DNA of 64,000 nucleotides from Aquilaria yunnanensis. Lineage: Eukaryota; Streptophyta; Magnoliopsida; Malvales; Thymelaeaceae. Within the stretch, counting starts at the first letter, position 1. Each line of letters starts with the position of its first letter. The notes under the pieces were generated by a model, which ran no database searches, was not told the origin of the DNA, and worked only from the letters and a program-made list of their open reading frames with translations. The position numbers were made by a program, and so were the translations under genes. Where the stretch lies: assembly GCA_039654915.1 (NCBI GenBank), contig CM077597.1:81222001-81286000 (forward strand), given 5' to 3'. This document shows positions 23,931 to 35,200 of this stretch, in pieces.

Positions 23931-25180
23931 AGGCTTGGTGCCTACTTCTAATGATGTGGTCTCAAAACCCAATCCACAGTGTCACTCCATATCTTCCCAT
24001 AACAATGGAGGAAATAAAAAACCAAAGCTCTCTGTGTCAAAAAACTCCCCAGCTTTGTGTTTGTGGGTTCTTCATAGCAGAGAGCCTTAATTAAGAACTA
24101 AGAACTCTGTTCTTACTAATGAATCTCCATATTTGGTACCCAGAAAACTGGGGCTTTCTCTTGAACTCGGTCTATAGAAGGGAGAGATGTGGCTTCTCCA
24201 ATGCCCCATGCTGCCTCTTTATGAATTGCTTTGTGCTTTCTCATTCTACAATGGAAGAAGAGGACAATGGTGCACAACTTGATTGAGGCAATCATAGTAA
24301 TGAGAGCAATTGGTGTAGCCTTCCACCGTTAACTCTATATTTTGAGGAAGACGCAACTGAAGGTGCCAAACATTTTATTTATGGTGACAAGATGTAAAAG
24401 AAGTCAACAACGAGCGAAAGCATGTCAAGCACCTAACTGAATAGTGCTGATCAACATATTAATAAAATTCTGGTCAAATTAATGTATCTTTCCAGGTATA
24501 TCTCAATCGTGAAGAGAGAAGAAGGGATGAGCTTGGTGGGGGTTAATTCTAATGGTGGTGAATGTCAAAAGAAAAGGGACAATAATAGTTTATGGTTATG
24601 GGAATTCAAAAATTCTAGAAATTTTCTAAATTAGGGGCCTAGCTTGCTAGATGTAGAAGTTCATGGAGCACAATTTTTAGGGAAGAAAGCTAGGAGGCAA
24701 AAGCATGTATTTTCTCTTTTTCATCATAACGGTGGTTAACAGAGTTAAACTTTTTAAGGGGGAAGTATAGGTATTTAAAATAAGGAGGACACATGTATAG
24801 GTTAACCTAAACCTCAACGGTATTTTAATAATTTTCCCTAAAAAAAGTGGACGCTTGTGAGTGGCCTCACCTCAATCTCGATGGCTCTTTGGGTGCGGGT
24901 GCAAGTATTGAGATGATCTCACATTGGTCCTCATGTTAGGGTGTAGGAAACTAGGTCCTCATGTTAGGGTGTAGGAAACTAGACTCACCACCTTAGTTTG
25001 AAAAATTGGTAAAAACCAAGGAAAAATACAATGTGATTCCAAAGTAATGGAAAGGCAATTTTTTGCAAAAAATTAGAGATCTTGGAATTGGGGATCGGCT
25101 ATGAATTGGTAAAGTGTCAAGCACCCAACTCTCCTAAAACAAGCTTAACACAAGTGCAAACCAATTGTTAGTAATAACAA
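23931..25180. other. Gypsy-derived and repeat sequence without a gene
   Basis: 24000-24560 probably continues the dead gypsy interior, but no domain is readable. 24578-25180 is shared with copy A (from about 3110). 24920-24985 contains a short tandem duplication of TCATGTTAGGGTGTAGGAAA. No gene. Confidence 0.35.
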
Positions 25181-25184
25181 AAAT

Positions 25185-25970
25185 ACATGTATATGTTAAA
25201 TGGCAAATAAGAGAAACTGGGTTGTTTTTAATAATAGGCTTGAACTTGGTTTAAAGTCACTAGCTTCCTACGTACCCAAGTGTGAAGTGGGATCAAAGCC
25301 TATGTAGTTAACTCCTATGTGAACGAAAGGCTTAGGCGACTAGTTAGGACGTGTGCTTGGATGGTTAGTGAAGTGGTTACGACAAGGGTTGTTAGATCGC
25401 CTTGTGGTGTAGAACTTCATGTTGAGGACATTCAGGGTTGTCCTGGGAGTTGCTTGGATTGGTGGTGGGAGATTTTTCAAGTGACATCTCTTCTGACACT
25501 TAAGAAAGCCAACACAAGACTCTGAAAAAAATGAAGAAAAAAATTAAATTAGATAAATAAGAATGAAAATAAAACTAGAAATAAAAGTGAACTCTGAAAA
25601 TACATGTATGTGTTAAATGGAAAATAAGAGAGATTGGGTTTTTTCAAATAATAAGCTTGAACTTGGCTTAAACCCCCAAGCTTAATACGTACCTGAGTGT
25701 AAGGTGGGATCAATGCCTATGTAGTTCACCCTTGTGTGAACGGAAGGCTTAGGCAACTAGTTAGGAAACATACCTGGATGGTTGGTGAAGTGGTTGTGAC
25801 AAGGGCGGTCAGATTTCCTTATGGTGTAAAACTTGATGTTGAGGACAGTTAAGGTCACCTTGGGAGTTGCTTGGATTGGTGGTGGGAGATTTTTCAAGTG
25901 ACATCTCTTTTGATAGCTAAGAAACCCAACACAAGACTCCGAAAAATAAATGGAAACAAAAACTAAATAA
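25185..25970. repeat. Two-unit direct tandem repeat, about 420 bp per unit (copy B)
   Basis: ATACATGTATATGTTAAATG at 25185 and ATACATGTATGTGTTAAATG at 25601 open two units that match the pair at 4280-5040, each ending near CCAACACAAGACTC. The 68-codon open frame at 25319-25525 lies within unit 1 and is broken in the other three units, so it is not a gene. Confidence 0.65.
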
Positions 25971-26782
25971 GATAAATAAGAATGAAAATAAAAGTGGAAT
26001 ATGAAATAAAACTAAAATTAATTTAATAATACACTAGAAAACTCAAAAACTCAATTGACTCTGATACTCATCCTGCAACAAAAGTGTTAACAAAACAATT
26101 AATTAGAAAAAGTGTTAACAACATTGAAAACAAACAAATAAATAAAAAATAAAAAATAAAAAAAAATTAATTGAGTCAAAATTGGTTAAAATTGACTAAG
26201 GATAAGAAATCATGAGAATTGTTTGCTAAGTTTTCTAAAGAAAGATAAAGGAATAAGAAAACCCAATTCTACCCGCGACCAAATTGCAAGAAAATAAAGC
26301 TGTGAACACGAATCGCCTAACTGCAAGGACTGATTAGAAGGACCGAAACGGAGTTTAGCCAAAAACACGCTTCTGATTGGGTTAGCAGGTCGAGACTGAT
26401 TAGCAGGCCAAAATGATCGTGTAAAAACCTCAAAATTTTATTAAGTAAGGTTTGTTCAGGTTAATTATATAAGCACCAAGTTTAAGAAAAAAGGAATTTT
26501 TTTTCCTTGAAGTTTGGCTGGTTATTAGAAGGTGGAAAAGGGAAAATAAAAAAAATTAATTAAAAGAGAAAGCATAGGGAAAGGAAATGGGAGGAAGGAT
26601 TCAAAAAAAAAAAAAAAAAGAAGTAAAAGAGGGAAAAAATATTAGGTTAGAAAAAAAAAATTTTAAAAAGAAGAAAATAAAAAGAAATACTGTGAAACAA
26701 AGAAGGAAAAAGAAACAAGGATTTTGAAGCCAAGTAGAATTTTGGTCCCAGTTAAATAGAAGAGAAAATAAAATGCTGAATT

Positions 26783-27040
26783 TGAAGAGTAAAAGTCCAT
26801 TAGGGACCCTAATTTAAGTATAAGTTCAAGTTTGTTTCTGATTAGGTCACACAACTAATCATTAGGACAGTAGGTTTACATTTTCTATCAGGTTTTGCAT
26901 TATTCTTCTACTTCAAGTAGAACTCCTATGTACTAGGCTATTTAAAGTCAAGTTATCTTAATCAAAAGATAGATTATTCCTTCAGTTTTGTTTAGTATGT
27001 TTGATCTCTCGAGCATCTAGTTGATTGAACAAACTTAACA
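26783..27040 (+). repeat. 5' LTR, 258 bp, followed by tRNA-Met primer binding site
   Basis: Begins TG and ends CA. The primer binding site TGGTATCAGAGCC (27044-27056), complementary to the 3' end of initiator tRNA-Met, starts three bases after the LTR, as usual for plant copia elements. Confidence 0.92.
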
Positions 27041-27108
27041 AACTGGTATCAGAGCCAGATAAACGAAAGCAGCAGACTTTCAAGTGACTTACGATCAAAG
27101 AAAGACAG

Positions 27109-29704
27109 ATGGCAAGCGAGAACAATGGAGGTTTTGTCTAGCCAGCCATACCGCGGTTCGATGGGCATTATGATCATTGGGGCTTGCTAATGGAGAATTT
27201 CTTGAGATCCAAAGAATACTGGAATCTGGTAGAGAATGGGTACGAGGAACCAGGAGAAGGAGAAGTGCTCATAGAAGCACAGCAAAACAGATTTGATGAA
27301 CTGAAGCTCAGAGACTTAAAGGTAAAGAATTACTTGTTTCAAGCAATAGATAGAGCCAAACTTGAAACTATTTTGGAAAAGAAGGCATCCAAACAAATTT
27401 GGGATTCAATGAAGAAAAAATTTAAAAGGAATGCACGAGTTAAACGCTCCATTCTTCAAGCACAAAGAAAGGAGTTTGAGATCCTGGAGATGAAATAAGG
27501 AGAAACCATATCTGAGTACTTCACCAAAGTAATGTCTGTGGCCAACAAAATAAGAACATATGGAGAGCAGCTGAAAGATGTGACAATTGTGGAGAAAATT
27601 CTCAGATCCTTAACTGACAAGTTTAATTACATTGTCTGTTCTATTGAAGAATCCAAGGATATTGACAGTTTATCCATAGATGAGTTACAAAGTTCACTAA
27701 TCGTGCACGAGCAAAAGTTTCAAAAGGCAAGAAGTGAAGAACAAGCCTTGAATGTGATCACTAGAAGCAGATCTATTGGCAGAGGATGAGGAAGAATTGG
27801 ATATAGAGGAAGAGGAAGAGATCGTCAAGGTTTCAGTAAAGCAACAGTAGAATGCTATAAGTGTCACAAATTAGGACACTTGCAATATGAGTGTCCCACA
27901 TGGGACAAAGAAGCAAATTACACAAAATTTGATGAAGAAGAGGGCATGCTATTAATGAAACATGTTGACTTGTCTGAAACCGGTAAGGAAGATGTGTGGT
28001 TATTGGATTCAGGATGCTCGAATCACATGAGTGGAAACAAATCTCTATTCAGAAGCCTGAATGAAAGCTTCAAGCATACAGTAAAACTAGGCAACAATAT
28101 GAAGATGAATGTGATTGGAAAAGGAAATATCATTGAATGGAGTCAGCTACACAATCTCAGAAGTATTCTATGTACCAAATCTGAAGAATAACCTGTTAAG
28201 TATGGGTCAGCTGCAACATAAGGGTGTGGCCATTATGTTCAATGAAGAAAAATGCAAAATCTACCATCCAGACAAAGGCTTAATCATTAAAGCCTTCATG
28301 ACAACTAACAGAATGTTTACTCTATCAAGTAGATCACAGGCACATGAAGAAACTTGTTTTCAAACTGGATCACAAAACCTGACTAATCTTTGGCACAGGA
28401 GATATGTGCATTTAAGCCTTAAAGGCCTAAAGACACTACAAACCAAAGAAATGGTATGTGGACTTCCTCATCTCCCAGCATCAGAAACTTCATGCACCTG
28501 CTGCCTGATTGGAAAGCAACACAGAAATCCTATCCCTAAGGAAACCACATGGAGAGCAACACAAAAGTTGGAGCTAATTCATGCTGATATATGTGGACCT
28601 ATCAACCCTACATCCAACAGTAAGAAAAGGTATTTCTTATGTTTCATTGATGATTTTAGCAGAAAAGCATGGGTATAATTCTTAACAGAAAAGTCAGATG
28701 CTCTACAAATGTTTAAAATCTTTTAGAAACACGTAGAGAAGGAGACTGGAGTGTACATAAAATGTTTACGTACTGACAGAGGGGGTGAGTTTAACTCAGA
28801 GGAATTCAAGAGGTTCTGTGAAGAAAATGGTTTGAAAAGATAACTAACCACAACCTTCACTCCACAATAGAATGGTGTGGCAAAGAGGAAGAATAGGACT
28901 GTGATGAACATGATTCGAACCATCCTGTCAGACAAGAAGATTCCCAAGACCTTCTGGCCTGAAGCAGTAAACTGGTCAATCTACATCCTAAATAGGTGTC
29001 CCACTCAAGTCGTTAAAAATATCACTCCTCAAGAAGCTTAGAGTGGAATTAAACCAAGAGTAGAGCACTTAAGAATTTTTGGAAGCCTAGCTCATGTTCA
29101 CATGCCAAATGCAAGGAGAACCAAACTTGATGACAAAAGTTTCACTTGTGTATTTTTGGGTGTCAGTGAGGAGTCAAAAGGATACAGATTATATGATCCA
29201 ACTTCAAAAAGAATTGTTGTCAGCAGATATGTGGTTTTTTAAGAAGTAAAACAATGGAATTAGGAAAAGAACTATAGACAATAGGTTTTGATGGAACTCG
29301 AGTGGGAGGAGAATGAATTAAATGAGAAATTTGATGGAGAAATAAGTGAAAGTGACAAGAATGATGCCAATGTAGAAGAGACTGGATCAGATGAAACTAA
29401 AAAAAAAAAAGATGTAAGGAAAAAGGATAAAAGAACAAGACAACCTCCTGGATGGATGCAAGACTATGAAAGTGGGACAGGACTCTCTGAAGATGAAGTT
29501 AATATGGTGGCTGTAGATGAGACAGATCTTGTGCTCTTCGAAGATGCTATAAAAAGTCACAAATGGAAGAAAGCCATGGACACTGAAATAGAAGCAATAG
29601 TGAAAAACAACACCTGGACACTTACTGAATTACCTCTAGGTGCCAAGAAAATTGGAGTTAAGTGGGTTTATAAAACAAAATACAATGAACAAGGAAATAA
29701 AATG
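27109..29704 (+). pseudogene. Copia gag-pol remnant (gag, protease, integrase, start of RT)
   Basis: ATG 27109 opens a gag of the UBN2 type (FDGHYDHW near the N terminus). A CCHC zinc knuckle reads CYKCHKLGHLQYEC (27853-27894), the protease motif WLLDSGCSNHMSG follows at about 27996, then a pre-integrase block (LWHRRYVHLSLKGLKTL), the integrase core (HADICGP, DDFSRKAW, RTDRGGEF, NGVAKRKNRT) and the first part of reverse transcriptase (WKKAMDTEIEAIVKNNTW, VKWVYKTK), ending at about 29704. There are about ten nonsense codons and at least one frameshift (around 28115-28190). The catalytic RT motif and RNase H are deleted, so it cannot move by itself. Confidence 0.9.
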
Positions 29705-29893
29705 CAACTAATCATTAGGACAGTAGGTTTACGTTTTCTATCAGGTTTTGCATTATTCTTCTACTTCAAGTAGAACTCCTATGTACTAGGCTATTTAAAG
29801 TCAAGTTATCTTAATCAAGAGATAGATTATTCCTTCAGTTTTGTTTAGTATGTTTGATCTCTCGAGCTTCTAGTTGATTGAACAAACTTAACA
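29705..29893 (+). repeat. 3' LTR, truncated (189 of 258 bp)
   Basis: Matches 26852-27040 with three substitutions and no length change. It lacks the first 69 bp of the LTR and is followed by TSD GAATT at 29894. Confidence 0.92.
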
Positions 29894-29898
29894 GAATT

Positions 29899-31187
29899 TG
29901 CTTAAAGGCTTGGTTGTGTGTGTGTGTGTGTGTAAAGAGAGAAGAGCGGAAATTAAAGAGGCTATTAAAAGGAGAAAAACACAAAAAAAAAAAAAATACG
30001 GTTTGAGTATTTCTTTCACTTTCCCATGTGATTACTGCTTTATATTGAAGAATTTGAAGAAGAAACGATCCATTAACGGTCAAGATGAAAGCACTTGTGA
30101 ATTTTCTCAACAATAGAATAATCTTTTATGAGTAATTGTCAGTTATTTTATTATATATTTTAATTATTTTTAGAACATGAAGAGGGATTTGGGTTGATTA
30201 TTTATTTGAATATAATTTATTTAACTGTTGATTAAAAAAATAATTAATAATTAGAATTATTTAGGATAAATTAGAAACAAGTTTGGTGAGCTTTTGACTA
30301 AGGGTGGTGGAAATAAACAAAGTTGCAGAAGGTCCAAACGGGGGAGACGACTGCTTTTTGGATACAAAATTGTTTGAATGACAATGTTTGTCCCTAAAGT
30401 ATGGTGAATGGTACAACGAATTCTATAGATTAAAAACTTATGATTTGGTCACTTCAAGTTGGATGCTGAAAATGATAATCGGGTTACTAACCACATCAGT
30501 CCCTAATGCATTCAGCACTAGTTCAACGAGTTCATAGGTTCCAGAAATATCCATTTAGCTTATTGACAAAGAATAATTTTTGGATTATCTCTTAATTTTG
30601 TTTGGTTTTGACATAGGTTCTTATATAATTATTTTAGGTTACTAAACCATTGTTTTGGGAGTTGAAAATTTGCAATTTGAGGTAAGTGTCCGTCCACCAT
30701 TCTAAACTTAAATTATTATTTTGCCATCCACCTTATTGATTTTAAAGCATTGAGTTACATTGAATGCTTCTAAACTTAAATTATTATTTTGTTATTCACT
30801 TTACTGATTTTAAACTATGAATAATTTGATCTTTAGACTTCTTTTCTTGATTTCACCTTTATTATTTGATAGCTTATTCTAAAGTTTTGTTGTTTAGATA
30901 TATTTGAAAGAAATACATATGAATTATCTATGTTTCTAAGTATCTAAGTTATGTTTCGATTACTATGAGATCAAGTATGTTTTACCTGTGGTTTTATGCT
31001 AGTATGATTTTATCATTTTATGAACCTTTGAGTTCTAAAAATTTGATCCGCATTTATTTTGCTACACATGTCAAATAATTTAGGTATTGAATATTTCAAA
31101 TTTTGTATTCAAAATTACTTCAGTTAAATGCATGTTTGATTGATTTAGTTTTGTAACTAAATTTAGTATTGAATTACAATGAATGAG
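29899..31187. other. AT-rich repeat sequence, copy B continuation
   Basis: This is the right half of the host block interrupted by the copia element, colinear with 5780-7050. (GT)n lies at 29916-29933. Open frames around 29835-30116 are low-complexity. No gene. Confidence 0.5.
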
Positions 31188-31330
31188 AACAATCTGATTG
31201 TCAAGGAGGTTGATGGGAGTGGTCTAATTGCCCCTAAGGTTATGGAGAGTGGTCTAATTGTCTTGAAGGTCACAAAATGCGGTCTAATTGTCTTGAAGGT
31301 CATTGGGAGCAGTCTGTGTGATTTTTCATA
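31188..31330. repeat. 30-bp minisatellite, short array (copy B, unit 1)
   Basis: Four to five units (for example GGTCTAATTGTCTTGAAGGT then CATTGGGAGC) matching the right end of the 9630-10470 array in order. It is followed by the same spacer (31331-31770), including an AGAACCATGGTTCT core near 31680. Confidence 0.8.
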
Positions 31331-31787
31331 TGTATATATGGCTCCAAGTTTCAAGCCTTGATCACCTAACACTTATTCTTTTCATAAAATATAGCCCATG
31401 TGTATATATTCTGCCTCCTCTCTCTTTCAAGTGATCATTCAGAGTTTGTAGATGCATTACTACAATCACATATGGGTGAAATGAAAGCTTAAAAACTGAA
31501 AGAACATGTGTAACGCTTTTGAATTTTACTAAGTAAATATGTATTTTAATGTGGATTTAGTTCTGTATTATATTAAATACTTTATAAATTAGTTGTAAAT
31601 GAATTTTAGTGGATTTTGCTGTTGTTATAATGTACTTATATAAACCAAAAAACCCGAGAACCAAAACAAAAAAAAATCTAGAACCATGGTTCTATTTTTA
31701 TTTGGTTTTTAGTTCTCGAGTTGGGTAGAAAATTTGTGAACCAGGACCTTTCGGATTGATTTGGTTTCACCATAAAAATGACCCAAC

Positions 31788-32016
31788 CCATACCTTGCTT
31801 AGCCTTAGTAGCTACTACTATTTTGGGGAACTTGGCAAGCCACTTGAAAGTTGTTTTAGTTACATTTTCCCCCAGAACTCCAAAACATGCCACAGTCGAT
31901 ACAATTGGACTGCCAGAGGTCACAAGTCTAGCTTCCATGTACTCCTCCATGGTGGGTGTACAGTTTTGTTGGTACAATTTGCCTTTCCTCATGTAAGCTT
32001 TAGTGAGTCTTTTCAC
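31788..32016 (-). pseudogene. Terpene synthase exon 6 fragment 1 (antisense)
   Basis: On the minus strand 32016 to 31788 reads [71 protein letters not shown]. It aligns with exon 6 of the intact gene here ([49 protein letters not shown]). The fragment starts exactly at a splice acceptor: CTAG on minus precedes it, with about 40 bp of intron sequence upstream, so the copy was made from genomic DNA, not mRNA. The last part of exon 6, with the NSE/DTE metal-binding motif, is missing. It cannot be functional. The sequence differs clearly from the intact gene, so the donor was a different paralog. Confidence 0.88.
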
Positions 32017-32059
32017 CTAGTTATAGCAAATCATGTTCAAGAAAATGTAGTTCAGTTTA

Positions 32060-32300
32060 AAGGTCACTGAGAGTAGTTTGATTGTCTTGGATGTTGGTGG
32101 GACCGGTCTAATTGTCTCTAAGGTTATTAAGAGCGGTTTTATTATCTCGTAGGTCATTGAGAGCAGTATGATTTTCAAGGAGGTTACGGGGTGTGGTCTA
32201 ATTGTCCATAAGGTTATCGAGAGTGGTCTGATTGTCTTGAAGGTCACAAAAAATAGTCTAATTATCTTGGAGGTCAACGAGAGTAGTTTGTGTGACTTTT
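32060..32300. repeat. 30-bp minisatellite, array in composite unit 2
   Basis: About eight 30-bp units, again ending with the order of units seen at 10470 and 31330 (AAGGAGGTTA, GGTCTAATTGTCC, AAGGTCACAAAAA, AACGAGAGTAGTTTGTGTGA). It begins directly after the intron remnant of terpene synthase fragment 1 and is followed by the spacer 32301-32760. Confidence 0.82.
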
Positions 32301-32767
32301 GATGTGTATATATGGCTTCAAGTTTCAAGCCCTGATCACATAAGGCTTATCCTTTTCATAAAGGATAACTCATGTGTATATATTTTGCTTCCTCTCTTTC
32401 TCACGTGATCATTCAGAGTTTATAGGTGTATTACTGAAATCACATGTAGGTGAAATGAAGGCTTAAAAACAAAATTGAAAGAACATGTGTAACTCTTTTG
32501 AATTTTACTAAGTATATGTGTATTTTGAAGTGGATTCAATTTTGTATTATGTTGAATATTTTATAAACTAGTTATAGATGAATTTCAATGGATTTTGGTG
32601 TTGTTATAGTATATATATATATAAACTGAAAAACCTGAGAACCAAAATGAAAAAACTCAAAACTATGGTTCTGATTCTGTTCAATTTTCAGTTCTTAAGT
32701 TGGGTAGAAAATTTGTGAACCAAGGCCTTTTCAGATTGGTTCAATTCCACCATAAAACCGATTCAAC

Positions 32768-32999
32768 CCATACCTTGCTCAACCCTAGTAGCTACAACCA
32801 TCTCGGGGAACTTGGCAAGCCATTTAAAAGTTGTTCTAGTTACAATTTCCCCCAAAACTCCAACAAATGCCACGGTTGATACAAGTGGACTGCCGGAGGT
32901 CACAAGTCTAGCTTCCATGTACTCCTCCTCCATGGTGGGTGTATAGTTTTGCTGGTACGATTTGACTTCGCTCATGTAAGCTTTAGCTAGCCTTTTCAC
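32768..32999 (-). pseudogene. Terpene synthase exon 6 fragment 2 (antisense)
   Basis: Minus strand 32999 to 32768 reads [72 protein letters not shown]. Same limits as fragment 1: it begins at a CCAG acceptor, with intron sequence (CATTTTCTTGAACTTGATTT on minus) upstream, and ends at the same place. It carries one extra Glu codon. Unlike fragment 1 its frame is still close to ordinary family sequence. The fragment, spacer and minisatellite together form a composite unit of about 0.97 kb repeated in tandem. Confidence 0.88.
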
Positions 33000-33429
33000 C
33001 TGGTTATAGCAAATCAAGTTCAAGAAAATGTAGTTCAGTTCAAAAAAGAATATTTATGGCCTACAGGTGCATAAGCCACCCTCTTATGTTATAGAAATTG
33101 GCAATTTGCCCCAGATTTTTATAAATCAGTCAATCACATCCTTGATCCATCAAAATCATGCACATTTTTTTCTTTTTTTTTTTTTTAATTTTTCCTATTT
33201 GCCTTTTCTTTTCTTTCCTTTTCCCTATTTTTTGTCAAGCAACAAGCTCCCCTTGACACTTTTCTATTGCTCTTTTTTCCCACCTCTTTCGTTTTTGGAA
33301 AATTCATCGTTTTTTTTCTTATAGTTTTTCTATTGTGTACATTTAATTTTATGCATTCTCATGTTCCATTAGTTTGCTCTGATTTCAGTTATTTGCTTTG
33401 ACTTCAATTTTACTACGATTTCAGTTATG

Positions 33430-34012
33430 AGAAAATTGCATAAATGATCCGTAACCTTTAACTATTGTTTCGTTTCAGTCCTTAATGTATTGAATGTTTT
33501 GTTTTGGTCCTAAGCCTATTAAAAAGTTTCATTTTGGTCATAAATCTATTAAAAAATTTTCATTTTGATCCCCATTGAAATATGGTAACATAAAATATTC
33601 ATCTGATAAAAGATTTTTAGATCATAATTTAAACTATTTGGTAACTATCTTACAACAAATTTAATCTATATAATAATTTTTTATAGTTAATAAAAAATTT
33701 AAATAATATTTTTTCTCTTTCTACAAATTGAACTTATTTTATTTAGGAAGAGAAAAATATTAATTTAAATTATCTAGTTGCTATAAACAATATTAAACTG
33801 TTGAAATTTATTGGAAGACAGTTACCAAATATTTAAATCAGAATTTTAAAAGATTATGTTAGATAGTTATTCTGAGTTAATGAATTTCATTTTGTGAGCG
33901 ACCAAAACCAAACAACTTTAATATGTTTAGGACCAAAATAGAATATTAAATAGGATGGGGACTAAAGCGAAATGACAATTAAAGATTAGGGAGTATTTAC
34001 GCAATTTTCTCT
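33430..34012. mobile_element. Mutator-like MITE, 583 bp, 9-bp target duplication
   Basis: The left terminus GAGAAAATTGCATAAATGAT and the right terminus (minus strand) AGAGAAAATTGCGTAAATAC are inverted for about 55 bp. Flanks are TTCAGTTAT (33421-33429) and TTTAGTTAT (34013-34021), a 9-bp duplication with one mismatch, typical of Mutator-like elements. The interior is AT-rich and noncoding. Confidence 0.85.
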
Positions 34013-34029
34013 TTTAGTTATTTGCTTTG

Positions 34030-35200
34030 ATTTAGACTCTTCCCCCCTAATTTCATTGTTTGCTTTGATTTAATTTTTTTTATTCCATTGTTTGCTCTAG
34101 GTTTTTCTTTCCTCCAATATGTCCTAGAAAGAAACTTGAAATTAAAAACAAGAAAGTCAAAAATAGAAGAAATCAAGTAGCCAACACTAAAAAATTAAGA
34201 TTTTGTTTGTTCTTTTACCAATTTCTATTTGCTCTTCTAGAGCAACTAGTTGTTCTTTTATCGGTAGCTATCTATTTTTTTTAGCTTACCTTTCTATTCT
34301 TTTAAGTTATTGGTTGTTCTTTTCATCAGTCCCTAATTGTTCATTTAGAGAAACTAACTAATTTTTTGATAGTAGTTATTTGTTCTTTTATTAGTAGTTG
34401 ATTGTTCTTTTATTACTTTATGATTGTTCTTTTATTGGTACATGTTCATTCTTTTATCAGTTTTTGTTTATTCTTTTAGATAAATTAGTTTTTATTCTTT
34501 TATTAGTAATTGTTTGTTCCTTTAACTATTTCTGCTTATTCTTTTAGATAAATTAGTTATTTGTGCTTTTAACAATAACTTATTGTTCTTTTATTGCAAG
34601 TTGTATGTTGTTTGATTAGTTCTTGCTTGTTATTTTAGATTAATTAGTTATTTGTTTTTTTGTTAAGTAATTGTTTGTTCTTTCACTAGTAACTATTAGT
34701 TTTTGTATCAATTCTTGCTTGTTCTTTAGATATACTAGTTGTTTGTTCTTTTATTAGTAGTTATATATCCTTTTTCAATAGTTGTTTGTTCTTTTGCTTG
34801 TAATTATTTGTTCTTTTCTCAGTTTGTTCTTTAGATGTATTAGATGTCTGTTCTTTTATAAGTAGTTATTTGTTCTTTTATTAATAGTTATTTGTTCTTA
34901 TATCAAATTCTGCTTGTTCTATAAATAAACTAGTTGTTTGTTTTTTTATTAGTAGTTATTTATTCTTTTATATTTAGTTATTTATTATTTTACTAGCAGT
35001 TGTTTGTTTGCTTTTATCAATTACTACTTGTTCTTTATATAAACTAGTTTTCTATTTTTTATTATTAGTTATTTATTCTTTTATCAGTTGTTGTTTGTTC
35101 TTTTATAAATTCTTGCTTGCTCTTTATATAAATTATTCTTTTAATGTTATAAATTTGTTCTGTTAATGTTATCAATCCGTTCTTTTCAATATTTTCTTTC
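34030..35200. repeat. T-rich degenerate minisatellite
   Basis: Phrases such as TTTGTTCTTTTATTAGTAGT and TTCTTTTAGATAAATTAGTT recur dozens of times, spaced about 20-25 bp, with a suggestion of a higher-order unit near 100-130 bp. One strand is strongly T-biased. No coding potential. Confidence 0.7.

Larger units (their letters stand above)
26783..29893 (+). mobile_element. Ty1/copia retrotransposon with TSD GAATT, internally deleted
   Basis: A 258-bp 5' LTR (TGAAGAG to ACTTAACA), primer binding site, gag-pol remnant and a truncated 3' LTR lie between exact 5-bp duplications GAATT (26778-26782 and 29894-29898). The flanks join to give the uninterrupted sequence seen in copy A near 5774-5790, so the empty site is known. 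The interior stops inside reverse transcriptase at 29704 and jumps into the LTR. Because the 5' LTR is complete while the 3' LTR lacks its first 69 bp, the deletion happened after integration. LTRs differ at 3 of 189 shared positions, so insertion is fairly recent. Confidence 0.93.
19556..31770. repeat. Segmental duplication, copy B
   Basis: Colinear with 1-10930. Approximate matches: 19560-20590 to 1-550 (hAT MITE inserted), 20595-20815 to 1325-1550, 21055-22440 to 1640-2960, 24578-24860 to 3110-3380, 24890-26782 to 4000-5775, 29894-31165 to 5780-7050, 31188-31330 to 10330-10470, 31330-31760 to 10470-10920. The copia element at 26783-29893 and the gypsy gag block (22440-24575) are extra relative to copy A. 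Confidence 0.75.

Noticed and set aside
24100..24560. Continuation of the gypsy pol gene after the gag remnant
   Set aside because: I could not read protease, RT or integrase motifs in any frame here.
25319..25525. 68-codon open frame in the 420-bp repeat
   Set aside because: Broken in the other three units of the same repeat.
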